Notes under the pieces: model-generated
Seen by the model: the letters and a program-made list of their open reading frames with translations, nothing else
Databases searched by the model: none
What the model was told of the DNA's origin: nothing
Translations under genes and position numbers: made by a program
In this document: in pieces, positions 18,080 to 27,461 of the stretch
Layout of the letters: the number at the start of each line of letters is the position of its first letter
Numbering within the stretch: the first letter of the stretch is position 1
NCBI RefSeq assembly: GCF_900183575.1
Contig: NZ_FXUZ01000001.1
Location: 186,001-250,000, forward strand
Length of the DNA: 64,000 nucleotides
Source of the DNA: Staphylococcus cornubiensis
GTDB taxonomy: Bacteria > Bacillota > Bacilli > Staphylococcales > Staphylococcaceae
Direction of reading: 5' to 3'

Positions 18080-20710
18080 ATGGAGATGAAACCTAAATAC
18101 AATCCGCAAGAAGTTGAAGCGGGTCGATATCAAAAATGGCTAGACCAAGAACTTTTTAAACCGAGTGATAACTCAGATAAACCTACATATACCATTGTGA
18201 TTCCACCCCCTAATGTGACTGGAAAGTTGCATTTAGGTCATGCATGGGATACGACATTACAGGATATTTTAACACGTATGAAACGTATGCAAGGCTATGA
18301 AACACTTTACTTACCAGGTATGGACCATGCAGGTATTGCGACTCAAGCGAAAGTAGAAGCGAAAATGAGAGAAGAAGGCATTTCTCGTCATGATATTGGA
18401 CGTGAAAAGTTTCTCGAAAAGGCCTGGGAATGGAAAGAAGAATACGCATCATTTATCCGTCAACAATGGGCGAAGTTAGGCCTTGGTTTAGATTACTCTA
18501 GAGAGCGTTTTACGTTGGATGCAGGTTTAAGCAAAGCTGTGCGTAAAGTGTTCGTTGACATGTACAATAAAGGTTTGATTTATCGTGGTGAGCGTATCAT
18601 TAACTGGGATCCAGCTGCGAGAACAGCATTGTCTGATATTGAAGTCGTTCACGAAGACGTAAATGGCAAGTTTTATCATTTCAAGTATCCATTTGCAGAT
18701 GGTGAAGGTTACATGGAAATTGCAACGACACGTCCAGAAACAATGCTTGGCGATACAGCGATTGTCGTTAATCCTGATGATGAACGTTACCAAGATGTGA
18801 TTGGTAAAAAAGTCATTTTACCAATCGTCGGTCGCGAGTTGCCAATTATTGCTGATGACTATGTAGATAAAGAGTTTGGTAGTGGTGCGATGAAAGTAAC
18901 GCCAGCACATGACCCAAATGACTTTGAAATTGGTAACCGTCACGATTTAGAGCGTATCGTCGTGATGGATGAAGCAGGGCGTATGAATGCTGAAGCCGGC
19001 AAGTACGCAGGTATGGATCGTTTTGAATGTCGTAAACAACTTGTTAAAGACTTGTTAGAAGAAGGGTTAGTCATTAAAATTGATGACCATGTACATTCAG
19101 TAGGTCACTCAGAACGTTCGGGTGCCGTAGTTGAGCCATACTTATCTACGCAATGGTTCGTTAAAATGGCACCACTTGCTGAACAAGCGTTAAATAATCA
19201 AAAAACAGATGGACGTATTGATTTTGTACCGCCACGTTTCGAAAAAACATTTAATCGTTGGATGGAAGAAATTCGTGACTGGACCATTTCAAGACAGTTA
19301 TGGTGGGGACACCAAATCCCAGCATGGTATCATAATGAAACAGGGGAAATTTATGTAGGTGAAGAAGCGCCTGAAGATATTGAAAACTGGACACAAGATG
19401 AAGATGTCCTTGATACGTGGTTCTCTAGTGCGTTATGGCCATTTTCAACACTGGGTTGGCCGAATGAAGACGCAGAAGACTTTAAACGTTTCTATCCAAC
19501 AAATGTATTAGTTACTGGATACGATATTATTTTCTTCTGGGTTGCACGTATGATTTTCCAAGGTTTAGAATTTACAGGTCAAAAGCCATTCAGCGACGTA
19601 TTATTACACGGTTTAGTCCGCGCTGAAGATGGACGTAAGATGAGTAAATCGTTAGGTAACGGTGTGGACCCAATGGATGTGATTGATCAATATGGTGCCG
19701 ACAGTCTTCGCTACTTCTTGGCAACAGGTTCTTCACCAGGTCATGACTTACGTTATTCAACAGAAAAGGTAGAATCGGTATGGAACTTTATTAACAAAAT
19801 TTGGAATGCCGCACGTTTTAGTTTGATGAATATTGGTGACTCATTCAAATTTGAAGATATTGATTTATCAGGCAATTTATCTGTTGCAGATCAATGGATA
19901 TTGACACGACTCAATGAAACGATTGAAACGGTCACACAGCTTAGCGATAAATATGAATTTGGCGAAGTGGGCCGTGTGTTGTATAATTTTATTTGGGACG
20001 AGTTCTGTGACTGGTACATTGAAATGAGTAAAATTCCAATGAATAGTGACGATGAAGCTCAGAAAAACGTGACACGTTCAGTTCTAAGTTACACATTAGA
20101 TCGCATTATGCGTTTATTACATCCATTTATGCCATTTGTAACTGAACAAATTTGGCAAAACTTACCACATGAAGGCGAGTCAATCGTGACAAGTGCATGG
20201 CCAACAATGGATAAGTCATTGATGTTTGAAGAAAGTAAAGATGTAATGGAACAATTAGTGGAAATTATCAAATCAGTGCGTCAATCACGTTTAGAAGTGA
20301 ATACACCACTATCTAAAGAAATTCCAATTAAAATTCAAGCTAAAAATGATACGATTCAACAACTATTGAAGGCCAACCAACATTACTTGGAACGTTTCTG
20401 CAATCCAAGTACGCTTGAAATTGAAACTCAAATCGAGATTCCAGAAAAAGCAATGACATCTGTAGTAGCAGCGGGTGAAGTCATTTTACCAATTGAAGGT
20501 CTCATTGATATGGACAAGGAATTAGAACGTCTAGAGAAAGATTTACAAAAATGGCAAAAAGAGTTAGATCGCGTTAATAAAAAATTATCAAACGACAACT
20601 TTGTGAATAAAGCACCTGAGCACGTCATTAATGAAGAAAAAGAGAAGCAAGTAAAATACCAAGAAAAATATGATGGTGTTAAGGCTAGAATTGAACAATT
20701 AAAAGCGTAG
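18080..20710 (+). CDS. valS: Valyl-tRNA synthetase
   Basis: Class I synthetase of 876 residues that charges tRNA-Val. The HIGH-type motif is HLGH at 51-54 ([15 protein letters not shown]) and the KMSKS loop is at 520-524. Between them lies the editing domain ([13 protein letters not shown]), which hydrolyses Thr-tRNA-Val. The C-terminal coiled coil (about 810-876, heptad-rich in Lys/Glu/Leu) contacts tRNA. The ATG at 18080 follows TGGAGGG. The in-frame GTG at 18014 falls inside the T-box motif and is rejected. folC starts 11 bases after the stop and is probably co-transcribed, so it would also respond to valine charging. Confidence 0.98.
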   Translation: MEMKPKYNPQEVEAGRYQKWLDQELFKPSDNSDKPTYTIVIPPPNVTGKLHLGHAWDTTLQDILTRMKRMQGYETLYLPGMDHAGIATQAKVEAKMREEGISRHDIGREKFLEKAWEWKEEYASFIRQQWAKLGLGLDYSRERFTLDAGLSKAVRKVFVDMYNKGLIYRGERIINWDPAARTALSDIEVVHEDVNGKFYHFKYPFADGEGYMEIATTRPETMLGDTAIVVNPDDERYQDVIGKKVILPIVGRELPIIADDYVDKEFGSGAMKVTPAHDPNDFEIGNRHDLERIVVMDEAGRMNAEAGKYAGMDRFECRKQLVKDLLEEGLVIKIDDHVHSVGHSERSGAVVEPYLSTQWFVKMAPLAEQALNNQKTDGRIDFVPPRFEKTFNRWMEEIRDWTISRQLWWGHQIPAWYHNETGEIYVGEEAPEDIENWTQDEDVLDTWFSSALWPFSTLGWPNEDAEDFKRFYPTNVLVTGYDIIFFWVARMIFQGLEFTGQKPFSDVLLHGLVRAEDGRKMSKSLGNGVDPMDVIDQYGADSLRYFLATGSSPGHDLRYSTEKVESVWNFINKIWNAARFSLMNIGDSFKFEDIDLSGNLSVADQWILTRLNETIETVTQLSDKYEFGEVGRVLYNFIWDEFCDWYIEMSKIPMNSDDEAQKNVTRSVLSYTLDRIMRLLHPFMPFVTEQIWQNLPHEGESIVTSAWPTMDKSLMFEESKDVMEQLVEIIKSVRQSRLEVNTPLSKEIPIKIQAKNDTIQQLLKANQHYLERFCNPSTLEIETQIEIPEKAMTSVVAAGEVILPIEGLIDMDKELERLEKDLQKWQKELDRVNKKLSNDNFVNKAPEHVINEEKEKQVKYQEKYDGVKARIEQLKA

Positions 20711-20721
20711 GAGTCTTAGTT

Positions 20722-21990
20722 ATGAATTATCTAGACAGTTTATATTGGATACATGAAAGAACAAAATTCGGCATTAAACCAGGTGTAAAACGTATGGAAT
20801 GGATGCTCGAAAAACTTGGTCAACCGCAACATCGTATTCAAGCGATTCATGTTGGTGGCACGAACGGTAAAGGTTCTACTGTTGTGTATTTACGTGAAGC
20901 TTTACTCAAAAATGGTTATCAAGTGGGTACTTTTACGTCTCCATATATTGAAACATTTAATGAACGAATTAGCTTAAATGGTTTGCCAATTTCAAACGAA
21001 GATATTGTAGCGCTAGTGGCTCGTGTTAAACCTGTCAGTGAAATGATGGAAGAACAAACTGAGTTAGGAGTTGCAACCGAATTTGAGATTATCACAACAA
21101 TGATGTATCTCTATTTCGGTGAGCTCCACCCGGTTGATTTCGTTATTGTCGAAGCAGGTTTAGGTGTTAAAAATGATTCTACTAATGTGATTCAGCCGTT
21201 GATGAGTATTTTGACGAGCATCGGTTTAGATCATACGGACATTCTTGGTCAAACATATTTAGACATAGCCAAAGATAAGGCAGCAATTATTAAGCCGCAT
21301 ACACCAATTGTTTACGCTGTTAAAAATGAGGAAGCATTAAAATATTTCAGAGATACCGCTGAACGATTAGATGCAAAAGCTTTAGAATTCGATCGCGATA
21401 TTTTAATTAAATCAGAAGATGATGAATTTACGTATCGCTATAAAGATTATGAATTAGAAAACTTAGCATTACACATGGTAGGCGAACATCAAAAAGAAAA
21501 TGCTGCACTTGCAATTACTGCATTAATCGAATTGTACGAGCAAGAAAAAATTCAATTAGACTTCAACAAAATGATTGAAGGGATTGAACATGCATATTGG
21601 ACAGGGCGTATTGAACGTGTTTCTAAAGAACCGCTAATTATCATTGATGGTGCACACAATAAAGAAAGCGTGGATGCTTTAGTAGATACGATTGAAAAAT
21701 ATTACAATGTGCCGAAAGTCGATGTTTTGTTTGCTGCTATTGAAGGGAAACCAATCCATCATATGTTAGAAGCTTTTCAAAATATAGCGCGTCACATTTA
21801 TGTCACAGGCTTTGATTTTCCAAAAGCACTTCCTAAACAAACGTTATATGATGAAATTGAATTTAATCAAAAATCGATAGTTGATGATTACGTCTCATTT
21901 ATTAACAATTATGAAGGTGATGCATTACTCATCACAGGCAGTCTTTATTTCATTAGTGAAGTTAAATCCAAAGTTGACTTTAATTCATAA
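20722..21990 (+). CDS. folC: Folylpolyglutamate synthase (possibly also dihydrofolate synthase)
   Basis: Mur-ligase-family enzyme of 422 residues that adds glutamate to folates. The P-loop is GTNGKGS at 46-52, and the folate-binding and Mg-binding segments (the TSPYIETFNERI region and SIGLDHTDILG) follow. The central domain ends with the IIDGAHN motif near residue 310. One-carbon cofactors feed formyl-Met-tRNA synthesis, which may explain its conserved pairing with valS. A terminator follows at 21997-22049. Confidence 0.96.
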   Translation: MNYLDSLYWIHERTKFGIKPGVKRMEWMLEKLGQPQHRIQAIHVGGTNGKGSTVVYLREALLKNGYQVGTFTSPYIETFNERISLNGLPISNEDIVALVARVKPVSEMMEEQTELGVATEFEIITTMMYLYFGELHPVDFVIVEAGLGVKNDSTNVIQPLMSILTSIGLDHTDILGQTYLDIAKDKAAIIKPHTPIVYAVKNEEALKYFRDTAERLDAKALEFDRDILIKSEDDEFTYRYKDYELENLALHMVGEHQKENAALAITALIELYEQEKIQLDFNKMIEGIEHAYWTGRIERVSKEPLIIIDGAHNKESVDALVDTIEKYYNVPKVDVLFAAIEGKPIHHMLEAFQNIARHIYVTGFDFPKALPKQTLYDEIEFNQKSIVDDYVSFINNYEGDALLITGSLYFISEVKSKVDFNS

Positions 21991-21996
21991 AAATTT

Positions 21997-22049
21997 AACC
22001 ATCTTGTATGTATTAAGAGAAACCGTGATACATACAAGGTGGTTTTTGT
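21997..22049 (+). terminator. Terminator of valS-folC
   Basis: AACCATCTTGTATGTAT pairs with ATACATACAAGGTGGTT (one or two G-U pairs), followed by TTTTG TTTTT. A long, stable intrinsic terminator directly after the folC stop. Confidence 0.9.
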
Positions 22050-22091
22050 TTTTATTGCTTTTTTATGCCTCATTTGTCGCTTTTTGGCAAT

Positions 22092-22120
22092 TTGACCAAC
22101 TGACTTCATACGCATATAAT
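22092..22120 (+). promoter_or_regulatory. Promoter of comC-radC
   Basis: TTGACC (22092-22097), 17-base spacer, TATAAT (22115-22120). Confidence 0.65.
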
Positions 22121-22185
22121 AAATGCATTCAATCAAAAGTGTTGTCATATATTGTCAGTCAGACAGCGACTAGGAGGTCTTTAAG

Positions 22186-22905
22186 GTGATGATTGTCCTG
22201 TTATTTATGATAGGTAGCATGTTAATGAGTTTTCTACTGCAATTTGCTGAGCATCCTTCATTGCGCATTAAACATTGTTTTCAAAGGTCGAAGTGTCAAA
22301 CGTGTAAACATCAATTGAAGCCATTCGATTTAATACCTTTAGTCAGTTATTGTTGCTTAAAAGGCAAGTGTCGTTATTGCAAACAAGGAATCCCTTTATC
22401 GTTATTTGTAGGTGAAGCTTTAGGCGGTATTTTAATCGTCTATCCTTTATTCATTCCTATATACATCCCTCTCGTTACGTTTTATTCTGTATCTTTATTG
22501 TTACTCTCAATGGCAATCATTGATGTACGCAGCCAATTGATTCCTCACAGATATCTATTTATATTATTGATATTGTTACTTTCATTACATTCATCATTTT
22601 ATTTAGACTGTCTACACATCGTTGTTTGGAGCGTTTTGCTCATTGTAGGACTCATTCAACAAAATTTGATCGGCATGGGAGATATTAAACTCTTTCTTGT
22701 CATCATCTTTTTCTTTCCAAACGCATTTTTACTCTTCTTTTTAACATTCATTTTTCCGTTAGGCTTACTGTTGTTACCGCTTTCATTAGTGTTTGAATGG
22801 ATACAACAGCGCCGAGTTCCACTTGTGCCGGCTATTTTTGTTTCATTTTTATCAGTCTCATCACTCTATTCCAAGTTGATTTTGTTTTATGGAGGATTTT
22901 TATGA
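22186..22905 (+). CDS. comC: Prepilin peptidase, late competence protein ComC type
   Basis: Membrane aspartyl protease (A24 family, 239 residues) that cleaves and N-methylates type IV pilin-like ComG proteins of the DNA-uptake machine. The cytoplasmic zinc site is two CxxC pairs (C37/C40 and C62/C65). The two catalytic aspartates are D113 (IIDVRSQLIPHR) and D166 in GMGD (163-166). Seven or eight hydrophobic segments are visible. GTG at 22186 or the adjacent ATG at 22189 could start translation, both after TAGGAGGTC. The stop TGA overlaps the radC ATG (ATGA), so the two are coupled. It is intact here. Confidence 0.93.
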   Translation: MMIVLLFMIGSMLMSFLLQFAEHPSLRIKHCFQRSKCQTCKHQLKPFDLIPLVSYCCLKGKCRYCKQGIPLSLFVGEALGGILIVYPLFIPIYIPLVTFYSVSLLLLSMAIIDVRSQLIPHRYLFILLILLLSLHSSFYLDCLHIVVWSVLLIVGLIQQNLIGMGDIKLFLVIIFFFPNAFLLFFLTFIFPLGLLLLPLSLVFEWIQQRRVPLVPAIFVSFLSVSSLYSKLILFYGGFL

Positions 22906-23585
22906 CACGTATTCAAGATTTATCATCAAATGAAAAACCTAAAGAACGACTCCTTAAATTTGGTAGTCAAGCGCTATCCAATACAGAATTACTGGCTATT
23001 ATTATTAATACTGGCAGCAAAGGGCATTCTAGCCTTCAAGTCGCTTCAAATATTCTGTCTCAATGTCATTCGTTAACAGAGCTTCGAAATTTATCTTTAG
23101 TAGAATTAGAAAAATTTGTAGGAATAGGGCGGAATAAAGCCACAACTATACTCGCTGTATTTGAATTATCACGTCGCTTAGCCGAAGATAAAAAGCAGTA
23201 TCTTTCTGAGCCAATACACTCGCCAAGTCAAATTGCTGAACGTTACTATGCAAAGTTTAAAGATTATGATCAAGAACACTTTGTATTGCTTATACTCAAT
23301 ACGAAAAATCAAATTGTTCATGAGGAAACACTGTTTATTGGGACACTGAATAGTGCGATTATTCATCCTAGAGAGGTATTTAAGACAGCTTTAAAGTGGT
23401 CTGCGAATGCGATTATCGTGATACATAATCACCCTTCAGGAGACGCAACACCGTCAAAAGCAGATATCGAAACGACGCAACGATTGATGGCATGTGGTGA
23501 AGCGATGGGGATAGAGTTATTGGATCATATTGTTATCGGCGAAGAATCCTTTGTTTCTATTTTGAGTGAAACGAAGGAGGATTAA
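22902..23585 (+). CDS. radC: RadC-family JAB1/MPN domain protein
   Basis: A 227-residue protein with an N-terminal helix-hairpin-helix segment (VGIGRNKATTI, about 73-83) and a C-terminal JAMM metalloprotease-like domain. The metal ligands H175, H177 and D188 lie in HNHPSGDATPSKAD. It is historically named a DNA repair protein, but the real activity of chromosomal RadC is unsettled. It is coupled to comC through an ATGA overlap with ribosome binding site TGGAGG. The reading frame extends further upstream to 22797, but that part lies inside comC and is not used. A dispersed repeat begins about 60 bases after the stop. Confidence 0.93.
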   Translation: MTRIQDLSSNEKPKERLLKFGSQALSNTELLAIIINTGSKGHSSLQVASNILSQCHSLTELRNLSLVELEKFVGIGRNKATTILAVFELSRRLAEDKKQYLSEPIHSPSQIAERYYAKFKDYDQEHFVLLILNTKNQIVHEETLFIGTLNSAIIHPREVFKTALKWSANAIIVIHNHPSGDATPSKADIETTQRLMACGEAMGIELLDHIVIGEESFVSILSETKED

Positions 23586-23645
23586 AAAATATGGGATTCG
23601 GACATAGAAAATTTTAAGCCTCAATCCATTCAGAAATTTATGATT

Positions 23646-24128
23646 CGTTAATGACTTTAAAGCAGGCGGAAAATGAGGATGAATGGCATACTAAAAATTG
23701 ATGCTATTGTTTTCTTGATTTCATAAACTTGCTATCAGTTTCACTGTATTGGGTCTAAGATTGCCCAGAAGGCTGAGACTCCCGAGGGATAACGTTAAAA
23801 ACAAAGTAACAACTTTTAACTTTGATAGTGACTACTGTTTAACACAGTAGCTGTCTGACTTCTCAATGCTGATGCTGTTGAGAAGTCTAGTCAGCCTTGC
23901 GGGGCAGTACGACGAAATCTTTGTTGCACATCTGATTTCTGTACGGACCCCGAAAATCCAATTCGGTTTCCATCTCAAATACGTTTCAATCAAGCCGAAT
24001 TGAGTTGAAGGGCTAGTCTCTCAAAAAAGCAAATCCATGAAGGCAATTAAAAACCACAAACCATAAGGAGAGCAAGTTTAACAAAAATATTTCATCAATA
24101 GCATCAAAAATTTTTAAGTCCCATCCCA
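23646..24128 (+). repeat. Dispersed structured repeat, copy 1
   Basis: About 480 noncoding bases that align over their full length with 49356-49835 in the same orientation. Nearly identical blocks alternate with diverged ones. Predicted stems are: 23769-23776 with 23891-23898 (outer), 23832-23838 with 23844-23850, 23857-23866 with 23878-23887 (10 bp), GAAATC 23914-23919 with 23934-23939 inside GTAC/GTAC, and 23959-23969 with 23992-24002 (11 bp). The shared core GCCCAGAAGGCTGAGACTCC starts at 23763. The last stem differs in sequence between the copies but stays paired in both. It fills the gap between radC and a minus-strand small gene. I do not recognise the family. Confidence 0.88.
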
Positions 24129-24153
24129 TTTGATGATACATATATGTTTATTG

Positions 24154-24309
24154 TTAAAAATAGTTCACAAGCCATAAGAACAATTGATAACAAACGTAAA
24201 CAATGAATATCATAATACCGAGTCTGATTAAAAAGCCGATGATTGAAACACTGACTCTAAATAGAACGACGGCAAGCAATATCATAATAAATAAAGCAAT
24301 TAAGCTCAT
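24154..24309 (-). CDS. Small hydrophobic membrane protein (51 residues), function unknown
   Basis: The product starts MSLIALFIMILLAVVLFR and is almost entirely hydrophobic, with two predicted membrane helices broken by single arginines. The ATG at 24309 is chosen over an in-frame start at 24360 because AAAGGAGTGACTTC sits just before it on the minus strand. It stands alone between the dispersed repeat and a plus-strand gene. The size and composition could suit a subunit-like membrane peptide or a type I toxin, but there is no antisense RNA evidence that I can see. Confidence 0.6.
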   Translation of the reverse strand: MSLIALFIMILLAVVLFRVSVSIIGFLIRLGIMIFIVYVCYQLFLWLVNYF

Positions 24310-24480
24310 TGAAGTCACTCCTTTTGATTCTATTGTAGTATTTTCACGAAGCAGACACATCGTTCTTAAGTTATATTTATCATGCTTCAGATGGATGTCT
24401 TTTAAATATCTTATTCATTATAATATAACGTATAATGATATGAGTAGTGTTTATGAGAGTAAATATAGAGGAGGGCATTC

Positions 24481-24957
24481 ATGCGGATAATAAAAAGTCT
24501 CATTAAATTATTTATAATTATTGTATTACTCATCGCCCTCGTTTTTGCTGTATTAAAGTTTGTGCCAGATTTTAAAAATGAACCGTGGAACCCTGTTGGA
24601 GATAAAGAAGTATATCAAGTCACTGATGATGAAGGTTATCTTGTACCGTTAAATGGTCGTCGTTACATTCAAAGCGAAAACGACATTTTTAGAAATGTCC
24701 CTAAAAGTCAGATGAGAAATGTGTTTAATTGGATAGATAAATATGAATTCATGCAAGTCAATGAAATGACACGTATGGGTTATGATCAAGAATTTTTAAT
24801 TGCCGAAAGAGATTCACAGTTTATCCTATATCGTTTTGGTGACGATACGATGAGAGTTTATACGACAGAACATGATCTTTATTATGACCTTAATCAACTT
24901 GGAACTACAATCCAAATGAAGCCAATCAGTGATTATCAACAAGAAACAGACGATTAA
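24481..24957 (+). CDS. Membrane-anchored conserved staphylococcal protein (possibly DUF4930)
   Basis: A 158-residue protein with a short basic N-terminus (MRIIKSLIK), one membrane helix at about residues 8-28 and a soluble extracytoplasmic domain rich in aromatic and acidic residues. There is no lipobox. I recall similar staphylococcal proteins filed as DUF4930, but no function is known to me. The ribosome binding site GAGGAGGGC precedes the ATG. It lies ahead of a 46-residue small gene and mreCD; a common cell-envelope role is speculative. Confidence 0.8.
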   Translation: MRIIKSLIKLFIIIVLLIALVFAVLKFVPDFKNEPWNPVGDKEVYQVTDDEGYLVPLNGRRYIQSENDIFRNVPKSQMRNVFNWIDKYEFMQVNEMTRMGYDQEFLIAERDSQFILYRFGDDTMRVYTTEHDLYYDLNQLGTTIQMKPISDYQQETDD

Positions 24958-25042
24958 CTTTAAGATAATGTGTACGACTTGAGATAACAACATTGATAAG
25001 TTAGGCTATGGATGAGACAGATTGATGAGGAGTGATTTTACG

Positions 25043-25183
25043 ATGTCTGACAACCATAAAGCACAATCAAGTAACGAGCAGTTGAAAGCTCAAAACTTAT
25101 TTGCAAAATGGCGTAAAGATGAAACTTTGTATAAGGAAGACGAAGAAAAATCTGAAAATCAACAATCGGAAGAATCATCATAA
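25043..25183 (+). CDS. Small hydrophilic protein, 46 residues
   Basis: Open frame encoding MSDNHKAQSSNEQLKAQN and ending in an acidic serine/glutamate tail. It is preceded by the good ribosome binding site GAGGAGTG at 25026-25033 and followed by a strong terminator at 25197-25245, so it is probably real. It is highly charged, with no membrane segment or recognised motif. It may be cotranscribed with the membrane-anchored gene upstream. Confidence 0.6.
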   Translation: MSDNHKAQSSNEQLKAQNLFAKWRKDETLYKEDEEKSENQQSEESS

Positions 25184-25196
25184 AGATATATATCAA

Positions 25197-25245
25197 AGCG
25201 AGGTAGAGTAATTTGGTGTGGCAGTCACTTCTATCTCGCTTTTTC
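25197..25245 (+). terminator. Terminator upstream of mreC
   Basis: AAAGCGAGGTAGA pairs with TCTATCTCGCTTTTT around a loop of about 22 bases. Confidence 0.85.
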
Positions 25246-25347
25246 TAATATTTATCAATAATGTACACCATGGGACTTTATTTACTTTACAGAGTAATAT
25301 AAAATAATAGCAGTACATACATTGAAATATAATTTGAGGTGTTGAGG

Positions 25348-26184
25348 TTGTCCAATTTTTTTAAAAACAACAAACTCGTTGTGTTGTTTTGTGCATTAAT
25401 CCTTTTTATCGCTCTAATTGGATTATCAATTCGTTCGCACTCCCAATCAGTTCCAGAACAGTATGTCAGTGATACGACTTCGTTTGGACAGAGAGTCTTT
25501 TCTTATCCAATTCATTTTATTGCTGGGTCAATCACGGACATTTTTCATAAAACTGAAAAACCAACGAATAAAGAAAAACAATTAGAAGCTGAAAATGAAC
25601 GTCTAAAATCAGAAAACAAAAAGCTCAAGAAAGAATTAGATATGAGTGACATTTCTGAATATGAACCTGTTACTGCAGCTGTCATAGCGCGACAACCTGA
25701 CCAATGGTTAAATACGATTGTCATTGATAAAGGGAAAAAATCTGGCATCAAAGAAAATATGGCAGTGATGACCGCGGATGGTTTAGTCGGTCGTGTAGCG
25801 AAAGTGAATCAATTTTCATCTCAAATCCATTTAATCTCGACTAAAGGACGAACAAATCGTTTATCAGTGAACGTACAACATGACGGTCACGAAGTATTTG
25901 GCTTAATTGATCATTTCGATGAGAAGACGAATCGTTTAATTATTAGCGATATCGATAACAATGAAGACATTAAAGCTGGAGACAAAGTGGTGACGAGTGG
26001 TTTAGGCGATCAATTACCTAAAGGGCTTTACATAGGCGAAGTGAAAAAAGTACAAAATGATCAATATGGTTTATCTAAGCAAGTTGCCATTGAAACAGGG
26101 GCTAATTTAAATCATTTTGACCATGTTTATATTGCAAAGCGCGATCCTAAAACGGTTGTAAGTGATGAGGGTGATAATTCATAA
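25348..26184 (+). CDS. mreC: Cell shape protein MreC
   Basis: Bitopic protein of the elongation/peripheral wall machinery. A short cytoplasmic tail and one membrane helix (about 10-28, VLFCALILFIALIGLSI) precede a coiled coil (KEKQLEAENERLKSENKKLK, about 73-92). The twin beta-barrel MreC domain follows (VIDKGKKSGI, VTSGLGDQLPKGLYIG). TTG at 25348 gives MSNFFKNN and is best spaced from the ribosome binding site GAGGTG (25336-25341). In-frame GTG 25339 and TTG 25342 overlap or crowd that site. The stop overlaps the mreD ATG by one base. Confidence 0.94.
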   Translation: MSNFFKNNKLVVLFCALILFIALIGLSIRSHSQSVPEQYVSDTTSFGQRVFSYPIHFIAGSITDIFHKTEKPTNKEKQLEAENERLKSENKKLKKELDMSDISEYEPVTAAVIARQPDQWLNTIVIDKGKKSGIKENMAVMTADGLVGRVAKVNQFSSQIHLISTKGRTNRLSVNVQHDGHEVFGLIDHFDEKTNRLIISDIDNNEDIKAGDKVVTSGLGDQLPKGLYIGEVKKVQNDQYGLSKQVAIETGANLNHFDHVYIAKRDPKTVVSDEGDNS

Positions 26185-26699
26185 TGAAATCTATTTACTA
26201 TATTCTCGTTGCGATACTGATGTTTTATTTGGATACAGTTTTAACTTTTTTATCACCCATTATGATAGGGGGGCATCGATTCATTTTAGTGCCCCATCTT
26301 GTCTTTTTATTTTTAATCTTGATTACGGTTTATAAAAACACAAGTATTGCTTTGATTCTCGGCGCATTATTAGGAACGGTCCACGATTTATTTTTCGGAC
26401 AAATTTATGGTGTCTACCTATTTGGTTACATCGTCTCTATTCTATTTGCTGATAAGTTTTTAAAAGTGTTTTTCCGTGATCATTTGATGGTCTTTGTGAT
26501 GACATTGATAGGAGTTGTTTTTCTAGAAGTTTTCGTCGTCTTGATCTATTTGGTTATCGGATTGATTGAATTTAATCTTCTTCAATTTATATTATTCCGA
26601 ATACTACCTACACTCTTGCTGAATGCGATTTTACTCATTTTCCTTTACTTCGCTGCAAACTATTTTTTAAATCGCTCACGTTCTATTGACACGAAGTAA
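26184..26699 (+). CDS. mreD: Rod shape-determining protein MreD
   Basis: A 171-residue protein with five or six membrane helices, typical of MreD. The family signature region HDLFFGQIYGVYLFGY is present near the middle. It partners MreC in the membrane. It is translationally coupled to mreC (one-base overlap). The promoter of the rplU operon (26686-26691 and 26709-26714) begins inside its last codons. Confidence 0.93.
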   Translation: MKSIYYILVAILMFYLDTVLTFLSPIMIGGHRFILVPHLVFLFLILITVYKNTSIALILGALLGTVHDLFFGQIYGVYLFGYIVSILFADKFLKVFFRDHLMVFVMTLIGVVFLEVFVVLIYLVIGLIEFNLLQFILFRILPTLLLNAILLIFLYFAANYFLNRSRSIDTK

Positions 26700-26714
26700 A
26701 ACGAATGGTATGAT
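26686..26714 (+). promoter_or_regulatory. Promoter of rplU-prp-rpmA
   Basis: TTGACA (26686-26691), 17-base spacer, TATGAT (26709-26714). A near-consensus sigma-A promoter whose -35 lies within the end of mreD. Confidence 0.75.
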
Positions 26715-26720
26715 GCAATA

Positions 26721-26808
26721 GTTGAGTAGTTCGTAGCTACATACAACCGCTCAAACATGGGTTTTAAGTACGTTTCGTCACCTATGTATGGCGTGACTTA
26801 TAAATAGG
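26721..26808 (+). promoter_or_regulatory. Ribosomal protein L21 leader
   Basis: The stretch between the promoter and the rplU ribosome binding site has several short complementary segments (for example GTAGCTAC, and GTACG...CGTAC-like arms). It occupies the position of the Rfam L21 leader of Firmicutes upstream of rplU-ysxB-rpmA. The call is made on context plus general resemblance; I could not verify the consensus structure. Confidence 0.6.
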
Positions 26809-26819
26809 AGGTGCAAAGT

Positions 26820-27128
26820 ATGTTTGCTATTATTGAAACAGGTGGAAAACAAATCAAAGTAGAAGAAGGTCAAGAGATTTTCGTTGAGAAATTAGACGTA
26901 AACGAAGGTGACACTTTCACTTTTGATAAAGTTTTATTTGTTGGTGGAGACAACGTTAAAGTTGGCGCGCCTACAGTTGAAGGTGCTACAGTAACTGCAA
27001 CTGTTAACAAACAAGGTCGTGGTAAGAAAATCACTGTTTTCACTTACCGTCGTCGTAAAGACTCTAAACGTAAAAAAGGCCATCGTCAACCTTACACAAA
27101 ATTAACAATCGACAAGATTAATGCATAA
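26820..27128 (+). CDS. rplU: 50S ribosomal protein L21
   Basis: The 102-residue protein starts [18 protein letters not shown] and contains the [17 protein letters not shown] rRNA-binding segment. Family length is exact. ATG 26820 is preferred because the in-frame GTG 26811 lies within the ribosome binding site AGGAGGTG. First gene of the L21-Prp-L27 operon. Confidence 0.98.
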   Translation: MFAIIETGGKQIKVEEGQEIFVEKLDVNEGDTFTFDKVLFVGGDNVKVGAPTVEGATVTATVNKQGRGKKITVFTYRRRKDSKRKKGHRQPYTKLTIDKINA

Positions 27129-27130
27129 TC

Positions 27131-27451
27131 ATGATTAATGTTGATATTAAGTTAAACGACGAGGGTCAAATTACAGATGTCATTATGGATGGTCATGCGG
27201 ATTATGGTGAACACGGTCAAGATATTGTCTGTGCAGGTGCATCAGCAGTTGTGTTTGGTAGTGTGAATGCCATTATTGGCTTAACTTCTGAACGTCCAGA
27301 TATTGATTATTCTGAAGATGGTGGGTATTTTCATGTGAGAGCTGTTGATACGAATAACGAGCAAGCTCAGTTAATACTCCAATCGTTACTTATTTCTTTA
27401 CAAACAATTGAAGAAGAATATAATGAGTATATTAAATTAAATCTGAAGTGA
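27131..27451 (+). CDS. prp: Ribosomal-processing cysteine protease Prp (YsxB)
   Basis: Cleaves the N-terminal extension of ribosomal protein L27, a step essential in S. aureus. The 106-residue protein has the catalytic pair H22 (in DGHADYG) and C34 (in DIVCAGASA). It lies only two bases after rplU and immediately before its substrate gene rpmA, which carries the matching cleavage motif. Intact and of normal length. Confidence 0.96.
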   Translation: MINVDIKLNDEGQITDVIMDGHADYGEHGQDIVCAGASAVVFGSVNAIIGLTSERPDIDYSEDGGYFHVRAVDTNNEQAQLILQSLLISLQTIEEEYNEYIKLNLK

Positions 27452-27461
27452 GGTGTAACTC

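Noticed and set aside
21881..22189. 102-codon plus-strand frame across the folC end and the comC promoter
   Set aside because: It overlaps folC in another frame, then crosses a strong terminator and a consensus promoter; it has no ribosome binding site and no protein-like conservation.
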